This document shows, in pieces, positions 1 through 6,449 of a DNA stretch of 7,315 bases; position 1 is the stretch's first letter; the number at the start of each line of letters is the position of its first letter. Location: the NCBI GenBank assembly GCA_002422175.1, contig DITR01000133.1, positions 401 through 7,715 on the forward strand, in the 5' to 3' direction. Source of the DNA: Alcaligenaceae bacterium UBA6179 (GTDB lineage Bacteria > Pseudomonadota > Gammaproteobacteria > Burkholderiales > Burkholderiaceae_B). The notes beneath the pieces are model-generated. The model was not told the origin of the DNA. It searched no databases and saw nothing but the letters and a program-made list of their open reading frames with translations. Position numbers and translations under genes: made by a program.

Positions 1-1278
1 GTCGGTAGAAAGGTGGGTGGTTCAGCTAAAGTCGCGGTCGTCGCATCGGCACTATATGGCTCTGTATCGGGGTCACCTACCGCTGATGTCGTCACCACGG
101 GGTCGTTCACCATACCTTTGATGGCTAAGTCAGGTTATACAAAAACTAGAGCAGCAGCCGTTGAAGCGGCTGCCTCAACGGGTGGCTCGATTTTGCCGCC
201 CGTGATGGGGTCTGCTGCCTTTCTAATGAGTGATTTCACCGGTATTGCTTACAGCAGCATTGTGGTCGCCGCGATTTTGCCAGCCTTCTTTTATTATTTG
301 TGTGTTTACCTTTCAGTGCATAATCACGCGGCTAAACATCATCTCATGCCACCGGCTGATCAAGAGATAGATCCGTTATCTTTAGTATTACGACATTATT
401 GGCCGTATCTCATTCCATTAATTACGATTGCTTGGGCAGTGTTAGCGTTAAATCGCCCTGGGTTTGCGGGTGCACTGGCATGCTTGTCGATCGTACCCTT
501 GATGTTCTGGAAAACGCGCCCACTCACATCACTTCCTAAACAATTAAGCGAAGGTTTGAGCGAGGGCGTAGAGCGCATTGTGACAGTGGGTGTGGCTTGT
601 GCAGTAGCGGGTCTAGTGATCGGAACATTATCGATGACCGACCTGACCGGTAAAATCAGTTCTGCCATGTTTGCACTGGCCAGTGGTAGTTATTTTCTGA
701 CAGTCATCACTGCAGTGCTGGTCATTGTTATCTTGGGCATGGGCATGCCGGTGCCAGCCGTTTATGCACTTTCTGCCGTGTTGGCTGCGCCTGCACTGCT
801 GGCATTGGGTGCAGACTTATTGGCCGCACACTTATTTATTGTTTATTTTGCAGCCATGTCTGCCATCACACCTCCGGTTGCAGTGGCTGCCTTTGCAGCC
901 GCATCCATTTCAGGTTCAAACCCAATGACTATCGCCTTACAGGCTTGTCGTATTGGCATGGTGGCATTCATTATTCCACTGCTTTTCCTGCAAACGCCAG
1001 CGCTTCTGTTAAACGATAGCTACTTAGAGATCGCCAAAACATTTTTGATTACGAGTATTGCTTGCTATGCGTTGGCGGGAGTCAATGAGGGTTACATGAA
1101 TGGCGCGTTACGCAGATCTAAACAGATTTTTCTTGTCATTGGAATTGTGATGTCGCTGGCTGGCACTGGTTGGATCGAACTAGTAGGCTGCGTACTTTTG
1201 GTTGCAGTCATCATTCAGCAAAAAATTTCTAACCCTATTCAATCCTCTTTAAATCAACTCTCGAATAAAGGAACCTAG
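1..1278 (+). CDS. TRAP transporter fused permease, C-terminal part (5' end outside window)
   Basis: This is the membrane permease of a tripartite ATP-independent periplasmic (TRAP) transporter, which uses an ion gradient to import organic acids delivered by a periplasmic binding protein. The frame is open from base 1, and the family motif already runs at the edge, so the gene begins upstream; the GTG at 13 is an internal valine. About 425 residues are visible. They include the DctM-type signature GSVSGSPTADVVTTGSF (about residues 20-36), GGSILPPVMGSAAFLM (about 61-76) and, near residue 285, SAITPPVAVAAFAAASISGS. Many hydrophobic helices are evident. The stretch after about residue 320 adds further membrane segments, as in the large fused DctQ-DctM permeases usually paired with a TAXI-type binding protein. 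The binding protein is not seen and should lie upstream. The stop is 2 bases before the NadC gene, so the genes are probably cotranscribed. The substrate cannot be read from sequence; neighbours suggest a pyridine carboxylate (inference). Confidence 0.9.
   Translation, partial: VGRKVGGSAKVAVVASALYGSVSGSPTADVVTTGSFTIPLMAKSGYTKTRAAAVEAAASTGGSILPPVMGSAAFLMSDFTGIAYSSIVVAAILPAFFYYLCVYLSVHNHAAKHHLMPPADQEIDPLSLVLRHYWPYLIPLITIAWAVLALNRPGFAGALACLSIVPLMFWKTRPLTSLPKQLSEGLSEGVERIVTVGVACAVAGLVIGTLSMTDLTGKISSAMFALASGSYFLTVITAVLVIVILGMGMPVPAVYALSAVLAAPALLALGADLLAAHLFIVYFAAMSAITPPVAVAAFAAASISGSNPMTIALQACRIGMVAFIIPLLFLQTPALLLNDSYLEIAKTFLITSIACYALAGVNEGYMNGALRRSKQIFLVIGIVMSLAGTGWIELVGCVLLVAVIIQQKISNPIQSSLNQLSNKGT
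1269..1273 (+). promoter_or_regulatory. Ribosome binding site of the NadC gene
   Basis: AGGAA lies 7 bases before the ATG at 1281, inside the last codons of the TRAP permease gene. It fixes the NadC start and supports translation from a shared transcript. Confidence 0.7.
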
Positions 1279-1280
1279 CA

Positions 1281-2111
1281 ATGTATGATGTATTTCAGGC
1301 CGATAGGCTTATAGATCTTTGGCTTCATGAAGATATTGGGTCATGTGATTTGACCGCGCAACTTATGATCGACGAAGACGCAACCAGCACCTTTCATATG
1401 GTTGCACGTGAACCCATGTTTATCGCTGGCATTTATGTGGCAGAGCGTGTATTCAAACGTTATGACTCTCGGTTAAACATACAAACTTTTTTTAAAGACG
1501 GGCAACACGCCAACAAGGGCGATAAGCTTTTGACTGTTTCAGGTCCGGCGCGCAGTATTTTGACTGGCGAACGATCTGCCTTGAATATTCTTCAGCGGTT
1601 ATGCGGAATCGCAACAGAAACTGCACGTTATGGTAAAGAAATCGAAGGCACCACAGCACGTTTAATTGACACGCGTAAGACAACACCTGGTCTGCGTATG
1701 TTGGAAAAGCATGCAGTGACCTGTGGGGGAGGCCTCAATCACCGACTTGGCCTAGACAACGGGGTCATGCTGAAAGACAACCACATTGCGATTGCAGGCA
1801 GCATTGAAAAAGCAGTCGAGCGTGTTAGAAAGCATTTACCAGTGCTCACTAAAATCGAAGTGGAATGCGATCGACTTGATCAAGTTGCTCAAGCGCTTGC
1901 AGCCGGTGTTGATGTCATCATGCTTGACAACATGTCACTAGAAGATATGCGCACTGCCGTAAAAACCATCAATGGCGCTGCAAAAGTAGAAGCCTCAGGT
2001 GGCATTAGTATCACGACCATTCGTCAAGTCGCGCTAACAGGCGTTGACTATATTTCCACCAGCAAAATCACACAGGCTGCTCCTGCAGTGGATATTGGTC
2101 TAGATGAATAG
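1281..2111 (+). CDS. nadC: Nicotinate-nucleotide pyrophosphorylase (quinolinate phosphoribosyltransferase)
   Basis: The family enzyme converts quinolinate and PRPP to nicotinate mononucleotide, CO2 and pyrophosphate in the cytoplasm. The product is 276 residues, normal length. The N-terminal domain has HEDIGSCDLT (16-25) and GERSALNILQRLCGIA (96-111). The barrel has DTRKTTPGLR (130-139), GGGLNHRLGL (149-158), LKDNHIA (164-170), IEVE (192-195) and MLDNM (214-218). Residues matching the known active site are present: R98, R132, K133, H154, R155, K165, E195 and D216. The last phosphate-binding region reads SGG (239-241), then ISTSKITQAAP (258-268), where many NadC proteins read SVGALTHSAP; this is a variant, not an obvious defect. 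There is no NadA or NadB beside it. Instead it sits between a transporter and a PRPP-forming fusion, which suggests a catabolic or salvage role rather than de novo NAD synthesis (inference). ModD-like paralogues are an alternative but fit less well. The ATG at 1281 has a good ribosome site. Confidence 0.9.
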   Translation: MYDVFQADRLIDLWLHEDIGSCDLTAQLMIDEDATSTFHMVAREPMFIAGIYVAERVFKRYDSRLNIQTFFKDGQHANKGDKLLTVSGPARSILTGERSALNILQRLCGIATETARYGKEIEGTTARLIDTRKTTPGLRMLEKHAVTCGGGLNHRLGLDNGVMLKDNHIAIAGSIEKAVERVRKHLPVLTKIEVECDRLDQVAQALAAGVDVIMLDNMSLEDMRTAVKTINGAAKVEASGGISITTIRQVALTGVDYISTSKITQAAPAVDIGLDE

Positions 2112-2120
2112 TTTTTGAAA

Positions 2121-3896
2121 ATGAAGCCAGGTTTGTTTTTTTATGTGGTTGGCCCCAGTGGGGCGGGTAAAGATAGCTTAATTGATGGTGCGCGTCAGCA
2201 GTTGCCTGCCGATTCGTTTGTGTTCGCCAAGCGAGTGATTACTCGGGCACCGGGTAAGCCGGGCGAAGACTACGACAGCTGTACAGAAGAAGAATTTCTT
2301 CAGCGTAAGGCGCAAGGTGAGTTCTTGATCACTTGGGGCGCGCACGGTCTTTTTTATGGCTTACCCAAGACCCTGTTAGTCACACAACAGAGGGGGCAGC
2401 ACATTATCGCAAATGGCTCAAGAGGCGTTGCTGAGCAGATCAAGGCCTTGGTGCCAGGCCTGGTGTTTATCGAAATCACAGCGCCCGTTGAGGTGTTGGC
2501 CAAGCGTATTGCCCAAAGAGGACGCGAGACTGAGCAAGAGATTAGTCAGCGACTGTCACGCCAAGTCAGTGCTTTGCCTGCTGAGGTGAGCACATACCGC
2601 ATTCATAACGATCAGTCAGTTGATGTGGGAATTGAACGTTTTGTGAGTACCCTTCTTCATGTGACCGCGCTTTCATCACCTGAAGATAAACCACGTCACA
2701 AAAAGTTAAGCGGAAACAGTCTAGTTGCTTCTGAGATGAGTGCTGCTTTAAATCAGATTAATTCAGGACAACTCACACAGGCACAAGTCAACGCATTTCT
2801 AATTGAGTGTTGCAATCGACTGAGCGACGATGAGCTTGTCTCGGTTGCGAAAGCCCGTGCGCAGTTTATGCCCCGTATTGAGTGGCCGGCGCCTATTGTG
2901 GTTGATAAGCACTCGTTGGGTGGAACCCCAGGCAGTCGAGTGACGATGATCGTGATTCCGATTGTTGCCGAACATGGTTTGCTTATTCCTAAAACATCAT
3001 CGCGTGCGATCACGTCAGCAGCCGGCACGGCTGATGCCATGGAAGTGTTGACCAAAGTTGACCTCAGTCGCGAAGAGGTCAAGAACGTGACTTTGGCAGT
3101 CAATGGTTGCATCGCTTGGAATGGCAAACTGAATCATTCACTACTTGATGATGCTATGAATGCCATAACTCGTCCATTGGCTTTAGACACGCGACGCTGG
3201 GCAGTCGCTTCAATACTTTCAAAAAAATACTCAGCAGGTGCTACGCACATTGCGATCGATATTCCTTATTCACCGACCGGTAAAGTCAAAACGATTGAAG
3301 ATGCCAACGCGTTGGGGCAGTTGTTTGAGCGAATTGGTAGCTTGCTCGGTTTAACAGTTAAAGCATTTCCAACCCAAGGTGACGCGCCAATTGGTCGAGG
3401 CATTGGGCCCGGGCTTGAGGCGCGAGATGTTCAGATGGTTCTGTCTGGAGACCCGCAAGCACCAGCAGACTTGCGCGAGAAAGCGCTCTTTTTTGCAGGG
3501 CAAATATTGGCGTTTGATCCTGCTGTGGGAAACTATGAAGCGGGTCGCGTGCGAGCAGAGGCGCTACTTGATTCAGGCCAGGCATATGATCGAATGCAAC
3601 GTATTATTGAGTCTCAAGGGCGATCAACACCATTAGATTGGTCAACGTCACGTCAAGTTAGCGTGCGCAGTCGTTTTAGCGGAGTGGTTACCGCAATTGA
3701 TGGCCAACTTATTTCAGGCATTGCACGTCAAGCCGGTGCGCCATCAGACAAAACTGCTGGGGTTTATCTGCAAGCGAGTATCGGCGATCGTGTATGCCAG
3801 GGCGATGTGTTATTTGATGTTTATGGCGCAGATGTAAACGCCGTACAACAAGCAGTTGAGACAGCGACTCATCAGCATGGCATCTTAATTCATTAA
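2121..3896 (+). CDS. Fusion: PhnN-type ribose 1,5-bisphosphokinase + thymidine/AMP phosphorylase-family protein
   Basis: This two-domain protein has 591 residues. Residues 1 to about 182 form a guanylate-kinase-like domain of the PhnN type, with P-loop GPSGAGKDS (11-19), VITRAPGKPGEDY, the WGAHGLFYGLP segment and ANGSRGV. PhnN enzymes phosphorylate ribose 1,5-bisphosphate with ATP to give PRPP. A polar linker (about 183-204) leads to a nucleoside phosphorylase domain (205-591). It shows KHSLGGTPGSRVT (from K263) and SSRAITSAAGTADAME (293-308). This is the form seen in AMP phosphorylases, which split nucleoside monophosphates with phosphate to ribose 1,5-bisphosphate and free base, rather than the KHSTGGVGD form of classical DeoA. 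So the product of the C-terminal domain would be the substrate of the N-terminal domain. The kinase occupies the place of the extra N-terminal domain of archaeal AMP phosphorylases. A TTG at 2115 could add two residues; ATG 2121 is preferred by family N-termini, though no strong ribosome site precedes either. The base released is unknown. Confidence 0.88.
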   Translation: MKPGLFFYVVGPSGAGKDSLIDGARQQLPADSFVFAKRVITRAPGKPGEDYDSCTEEEFLQRKAQGEFLITWGAHGLFYGLPKTLLVTQQRGQHIIANGSRGVAEQIKALVPGLVFIEITAPVEVLAKRIAQRGRETEQEISQRLSRQVSALPAEVSTYRIHNDQSVDVGIERFVSTLLHVTALSSPEDKPRHKKLSGNSLVASEMSAALNQINSGQLTQAQVNAFLIECCNRLSDDELVSVAKARAQFMPRIEWPAPIVVDKHSLGGTPGSRVTMIVIPIVAEHGLLIPKTSSRAITSAAGTADAMEVLTKVDLSREEVKNVTLAVNGCIAWNGKLNHSLLDDAMNAITRPLALDTRRWAVASILSKKYSAGATHIAIDIPYSPTGKVKTIEDANALGQLFERIGSLLGLTVKAFPTQGDAPIGRGIGPGLEARDVQMVLSGDPQAPADLREKALFFAGQILAFDPAVGNYEAGRVRAEALLDSGQAYDRMQRIIESQGRSTPLDWSTSRQVSVRSRFSGVVTAIDGQLISGIARQAGAPSDKTAGVYLQASIGDRVCQGDVLFDVYGADVNAVQQAVETATHQHGILIH

Positions 3897-4471
3897 CGCT
3901 GACCGTCGTGCACGGACACTTGCTCTTTGGTCAAGCCACCCAAGCGTGAGTGCACACGACCACCAACACCCATGACGAGCGCGTAGAGAATTTCGTTGGG
4001 TCGAGGGGCGTCTTGTATGCCAATCTCAATTGAGCTGAAATAGCTACGCACATAACATGCGTGAATGTAGTGCACAGGAACCAATAACCGATAACCTGCT
4101 GAAGCAACTGCTTTATTAGATGGCACAATCGCTTTAGGGTGATCAAGAATTTCTCGCATGGCCCACCCACCGGCTTCATGCCAAACCGCACCATGTTCTA
4201 ACTCACCATTCAGCCCAACAATAGCGCCTTTGCCATAGACCTCGACATTATTTTTGCCAAGCGTGTCGACTAGTTCAGTAGCGAGCAACGTTCCGAGCGT
4301 GCGCAGTTCTTTCATAAACGGCATTAAATCAGGTTCGTACCGACCTGCGAATGGGTTTTCAATGACAGCGCTGGCGGCAGCAAGCTTTATAGGGCTTTCA
4401 GTGACTGGGCCGCCTTCGTGAAAAATGGTTTCGATAGTTAGGTTGCGTTTACGAATTTTTATGAGTGACAT
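3893..4471 (-). CDS. Amino acid synthesis family protein (DUF1185, PF06684)
   Basis: The 192-residue protein belongs to the small DUF1185 family, whose solved members have a chorismate-mutase-like fold and no settled reaction. Typical features are an N-terminal strand with the TIFHEGGP segment (about 15-22), NPFAGRYEPDL (about 39-49), the glycine-rich core YGKGAIVGLNGELEHGAVWHE (about 79-99), the VPVHYIHACYVRS segment (about 131-143) and DAPRPNEILYALVM GVGGRVHSRLGGL near the C-terminus. Length is normal and nothing looks broken. The ATG at 4471 matches family N-termini, but only a weak ribosome site (AAGAC) precedes it. It follows the enamidase gene by 79 bases on the same strand, so it is probably the last gene of that operon and may act on a ring-opened or amide product of the same pathway (inference). 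Its stop codon overlaps the stop of the convergent fusion gene. Family assignment is confident; function is unknown. Confidence 0.85.
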   Translation of the reverse strand: MSLIKIRKRNLTIETIFHEGGPVTESPIKLAAASAVIENPFAGRYEPDLMPFMKELRTLGTLLATELVDTLGKNNVEVYGKGAIVGLNGELEHGAVWHEAGGWAMREILDHPKAIVPSNKAVASAGYRLLVPVHYIHACYVRSYFSSIEIGIQDAPRPNEILYALVMGVGGRVHSRLGGLTKEQVSVHDGQR

Positions 4472-4513
4472 GGTTTTGTCTTTTAGATAATGAATAAAGC
4501 AAACTTGAGTGAA

Positions 4514-4532
4514 CCCACATGATATGAGTGGG
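4514..4532. repeat. Short inverted repeat between enamidase and DUF1185 genes
   Basis: CCCAC (4514-4518) and GTGGG (4528-4532) are complementary arms around a 9-base loop, in the 79-base gap between the two minus-strand genes. No run of T follows on the minus strand, so it does not look like an intrinsic terminator. It could be an mRNA processing or partial attenuation element, or chance. The rest of this gap shows nothing recognisable. Confidence 0.25.
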
Positions 4533-4550
4533 GGCTAAAGGCTTAAAATG

Positions 4551-5744
4551 TTAATGCCCCAACACGATTGGAATTTCAGTGGCGGGTGGTGTATTACGGC
4601 TTCGCCCGCAGCGAACAAGGCCGTCAATCATCACCATACCGATGCCCGGAATGTCGCCAAGCGCAATACTCTCAAGCAAGCTCTTTCCGGCTGTATGTTG
4701 GGCTCTATCAATAAATACGAAATCAGCAGCACGACCGGGTTCAATGAGACCACTATTTAAATTTCGCATGCGCGCCGTGTTACCCGTTGCGAAACAAAAT
4801 ACCAATTCGGCAGGTATGTTGCCAAGGCTAGAAAGCAATGAAATTAAGCGCAACATGCCTAATGGTTGAACGCCAGAACCGGCAGGTGAATCGGTGCCCA
4901 AAATGACACGGTGTGGGCACTTCAGATCGAGTGCTGCTTTGGCCGCAGCGATCGCAATTTTTTCATTGCCGTTATGAACAATTTCAATACCTCGGCTTGA
5001 GCGCTCGCACAATTCGCAAACATGCGCTTCAGATAAAGATGTATGGCCACCATTGATATGCCCGATAATGTCAGCATCAGCTTCAAGCACAACATCTTTA
5101 TCTATTAACCCTGACCCAGGAATAGAAGGCCCACCTGTATGAATGGTGCTCTGAATACCGTACTTGCGTGCCCAAGCTACCATTTTTTGTGCTTCTTCGC
5201 CGGCCTTGACTGAGCCTAAACCCACTTCACCCAACAGCGTAACGCCAGCCAGCGCGAGCTCACGGAAGTCGTCTTCTACCATGCCTTTTTCAATAATGGG
5301 GGCGCCTGCAAGAACCTTCACGCCTCCGGGTCTGAAATTATCAAAGGCGCGTTGTGCTGTGATGGCAAGTGCTTTGAGGCCAACAATATCTTTAGGTCGA
5401 CCGGGTAAGTGCACTTCACCTGCTGAAATCATCGTCGTGACACCGCCGTGAAGGCTTGATTCGATCCAGCCGAGCTGGTTTTGCCGGGGTGTCCAGTCGC
5501 CAAATACAGGGTGCACATGGCTATCGATGAGGCCGGGTGCTAGGCAAACCCCTTTTGCATCTATCACTGTCTTGGCGTGTGCGGTGTCACAGTCTTTGTA
5601 CAAGCCCACTGCTGTGATGATGCCATCTTGCACGACGACTGTATCAGCTGAAAGAATAGGCTGATTGAGATCGCCTGAGAGCATGAGCCCAACGTTTTGA
5701 ATAACGACTTTGCCTGACTTATCAGATGTTGCGACTTCAGCCAT
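4551..5744 (-). CDS. Enamidase-like metal-dependent amidohydrolase
   Basis: The protein has 397 residues and the full amidohydrolase-superfamily layout: a small beta domain, then a barrel with HVH (76-78), bridging glutamate E173 in LLGEVGLG, H202 in IHTGG, H229 in GHINGG and D285 in LGTDSPAGSG, then C-terminal beta strands with GLIEPGRAADFV. The bridging glutamate in place of a carboxylated lysine, the LHGGVTTMISAGE and HLPGRPKD segments, GDIPGI and the SRNTPPA tail all resemble the enamidase of anaerobic nicotinate fermentation in Eubacterium barkeri, as I recall that sequence. That enzyme hydrolyses 1,4,5,6-tetrahydro-6-oxonicotinate to 2-formylglutarate and ammonia, with a bimetal centre. 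The same reaction is plausible here but a related cyclic enamide or imide is possible. ATG 5744 is chosen because AAGAGG precedes it; a TTG at 5771 would overlap the tetR gene. Start lies 4 bases after the tetR stop, indicating an operon. Confidence 0.88.
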   Translation of the reverse strand: MAEVATSDKSGKVVIQNVGLMLSGDLNQPILSADTVVVQDGIITAVGLYKDCDTAHAKTVIDAKGVCLAPGLIDSHVHPVFGDWTPRQNQLGWIESSLHGGVTTMISAGEVHLPGRPKDIVGLKALAITAQRAFDNFRPGGVKVLAGAPIIEKGMVEDDFRELALAGVTLLGEVGLGSVKAGEEAQKMVAWARKYGIQSTIHTGGPSIPGSGLIDKDVVLEADADIIGHINGGHTSLSEAHVCELCERSSRGIEIVHNGNEKIAIAAAKAALDLKCPHRVILGTDSPAGSGVQPLGMLRLISLLSSLGNIPAELVFCFATGNTARMRNLNSGLIEPGRAADFVFIDRAQHTAGKSLLESIALGDIPGIGMVMIDGLVRCGRSRNTPPATEIPIVLGH

Positions 5745-5748
5745 GTTT

Positions 5749-6444
5749 TTATACCTCTTCTTTATAGCCAACCGTACTTAAGACGGCATGCATAACAAAT
5801 TTTTCCCATGCTTCGAAGGTGTCACTTGCATCAAGTTTTTCACCAAGAAAGGCTGAAAGAGTGTAGCGGTTTGATTGGTAAAAATAGCCCAGTGCAGCGA
5901 CCATCATGTAGAGATCACGTGCGAGCACGTCTTGACGAAAAACACCTTGCGCTTGGCCTGACTCGAGAATGTTACGAAAGACACTGATTGCAGTTGAGGA
6001 ATACTCAGTCGCGAGTTGTAACTTGGCGATGTGTTTACCCCGATGCAAGTTTTCGCTGTTGAGAATGGTGACAAACTCAGGATGGTCGTGGTAATAATAA
6101 ACAATGAAGGTGATGATGCGCTTAAGACTACCGACAGGGTCTTTGGCATCAATATTGACTTTTGCTTCGGCTTCATTGAACCGTCGGTAAATTTCTTCAA
6201 GAACCGCTACAAACAAGCCTTCTTTATTACCAAAGTAGTAGTAAATCATACGGTCATGCGATTTGGCTGCACTTGAAATCTTTTCAATGCTGCCACCATT
6301 TAGCCCGTATTTAGCAAACACGCGTATGGCTGCTTTCAGAACGCTATCACGGGTCAATTGTGCCGACCGCGCACGCGTGCCAAGAGGCTTAACGTTAGCT
6401 GACTTTTTAATTGGAGTTGGCTTGGTTTTAATAGCTTGTGCCAT
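5749..6444 (-). CDS. TetR/AcrR-family transcriptional regulator
   Basis: This 231-residue DNA-binding regulator has a basic tail (1-28, rich in K and R), then the helix-turn-helix domain at about 31-78: TRDSVLKAAIRVFAKYGLNG, a variable recognition helix region SIEKISSAAKSHDRMIYYYF, and GNKEGLFVAVLEEIY. The C-terminal region (about 85-231) is the all-helical ligand-binding and dimer domain, with YYHDHPEFVTILNSENL and aromatic-rich ALGYFYQSNRYTL, similar to regulators found beside catabolic genes in Burkholderiales. Its start lies 5 bases after the fpr stop and it is followed 4 bases later by the enamidase-like gene, so it sits in the middle of the operon it most likely controls, as an autoregulated repressor released by a pathway intermediate (inference). 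No strong ribosome site precedes its ATG, suggesting translational coupling to fpr. The ligand and operator are not identifiable. Confidence 0.9.
   Translation of the reverse strand: MAQAIKTKPTPIKKSANVKPLGTRARSAQLTRDSVLKAAIRVFAKYGLNGGSIEKISSAAKSHDRMIYYYFGNKEGLFVAVLEEIYRRFNEAEAKVNIDAKDPVGSLKRIITFIVYYYHDHPEFVTILNSENLHRGKHIAKLQLATEYSSTAISVFRNILESGQAQGVFRQDVLARDLYMMVAALGYFYQSNRYTLSAFLGEKLDASDTFEAWEKFVMHAVLSTVGYKEEV
5754..5759 (-). promoter_or_regulatory. Ribosome binding site of the enamidase-like gene
   Basis: AAGAGG on the minus strand lies 9 bases before the ATG at 5744, within the last codons of the tetR gene. It decides for ATG 5744 over the TTG at 5771, which has no such site and would add nine residues outside the amidohydrolase domain. 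Confidence 0.6.
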
Positions 6445-6449
6445 TATGG

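Noticed and set aside
13..15. GTG as a start codon for the TRAP permease
   Set aside because: The frame is open from base 1 and the preceding residues continue the conserved family motif, so the gene starts upstream of the window.
2115..2117. TTG start for the fusion gene
   Set aside because: It adds only two residues, has no clear ribosome site, and the ATG at 2121 matches PhnN N-termini. It cannot be fully excluded.
2753..3127. Open frame of 124 codons on the minus strand inside the fusion gene
   Set aside because: It is antisense to strongly conserved phosphorylase motifs, has no recognisable family and is best explained as a shadow of the coding strand.
3907..3914. Palindrome CGTGCACG near the convergent stops, considered as part of a terminator
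   Set aside because: It lies inside the DUF1185 coding region, the stem is short and no T-run follows on either strand.
5164..5451. Plus-strand open frame opposite the enamidase-like gene
   Set aside because: It is low-complexity, serine- and proline-rich, antisense to conserved metal-binding motifs, and has no plausible ribosome site.
5745..5771. Nine-residue N-terminal extension of the enamidase-like gene from a TTG
   Set aside because: It would overlap tetR and has no ribosome site, while ATG 5744 has AAGAGG at a workable distance.
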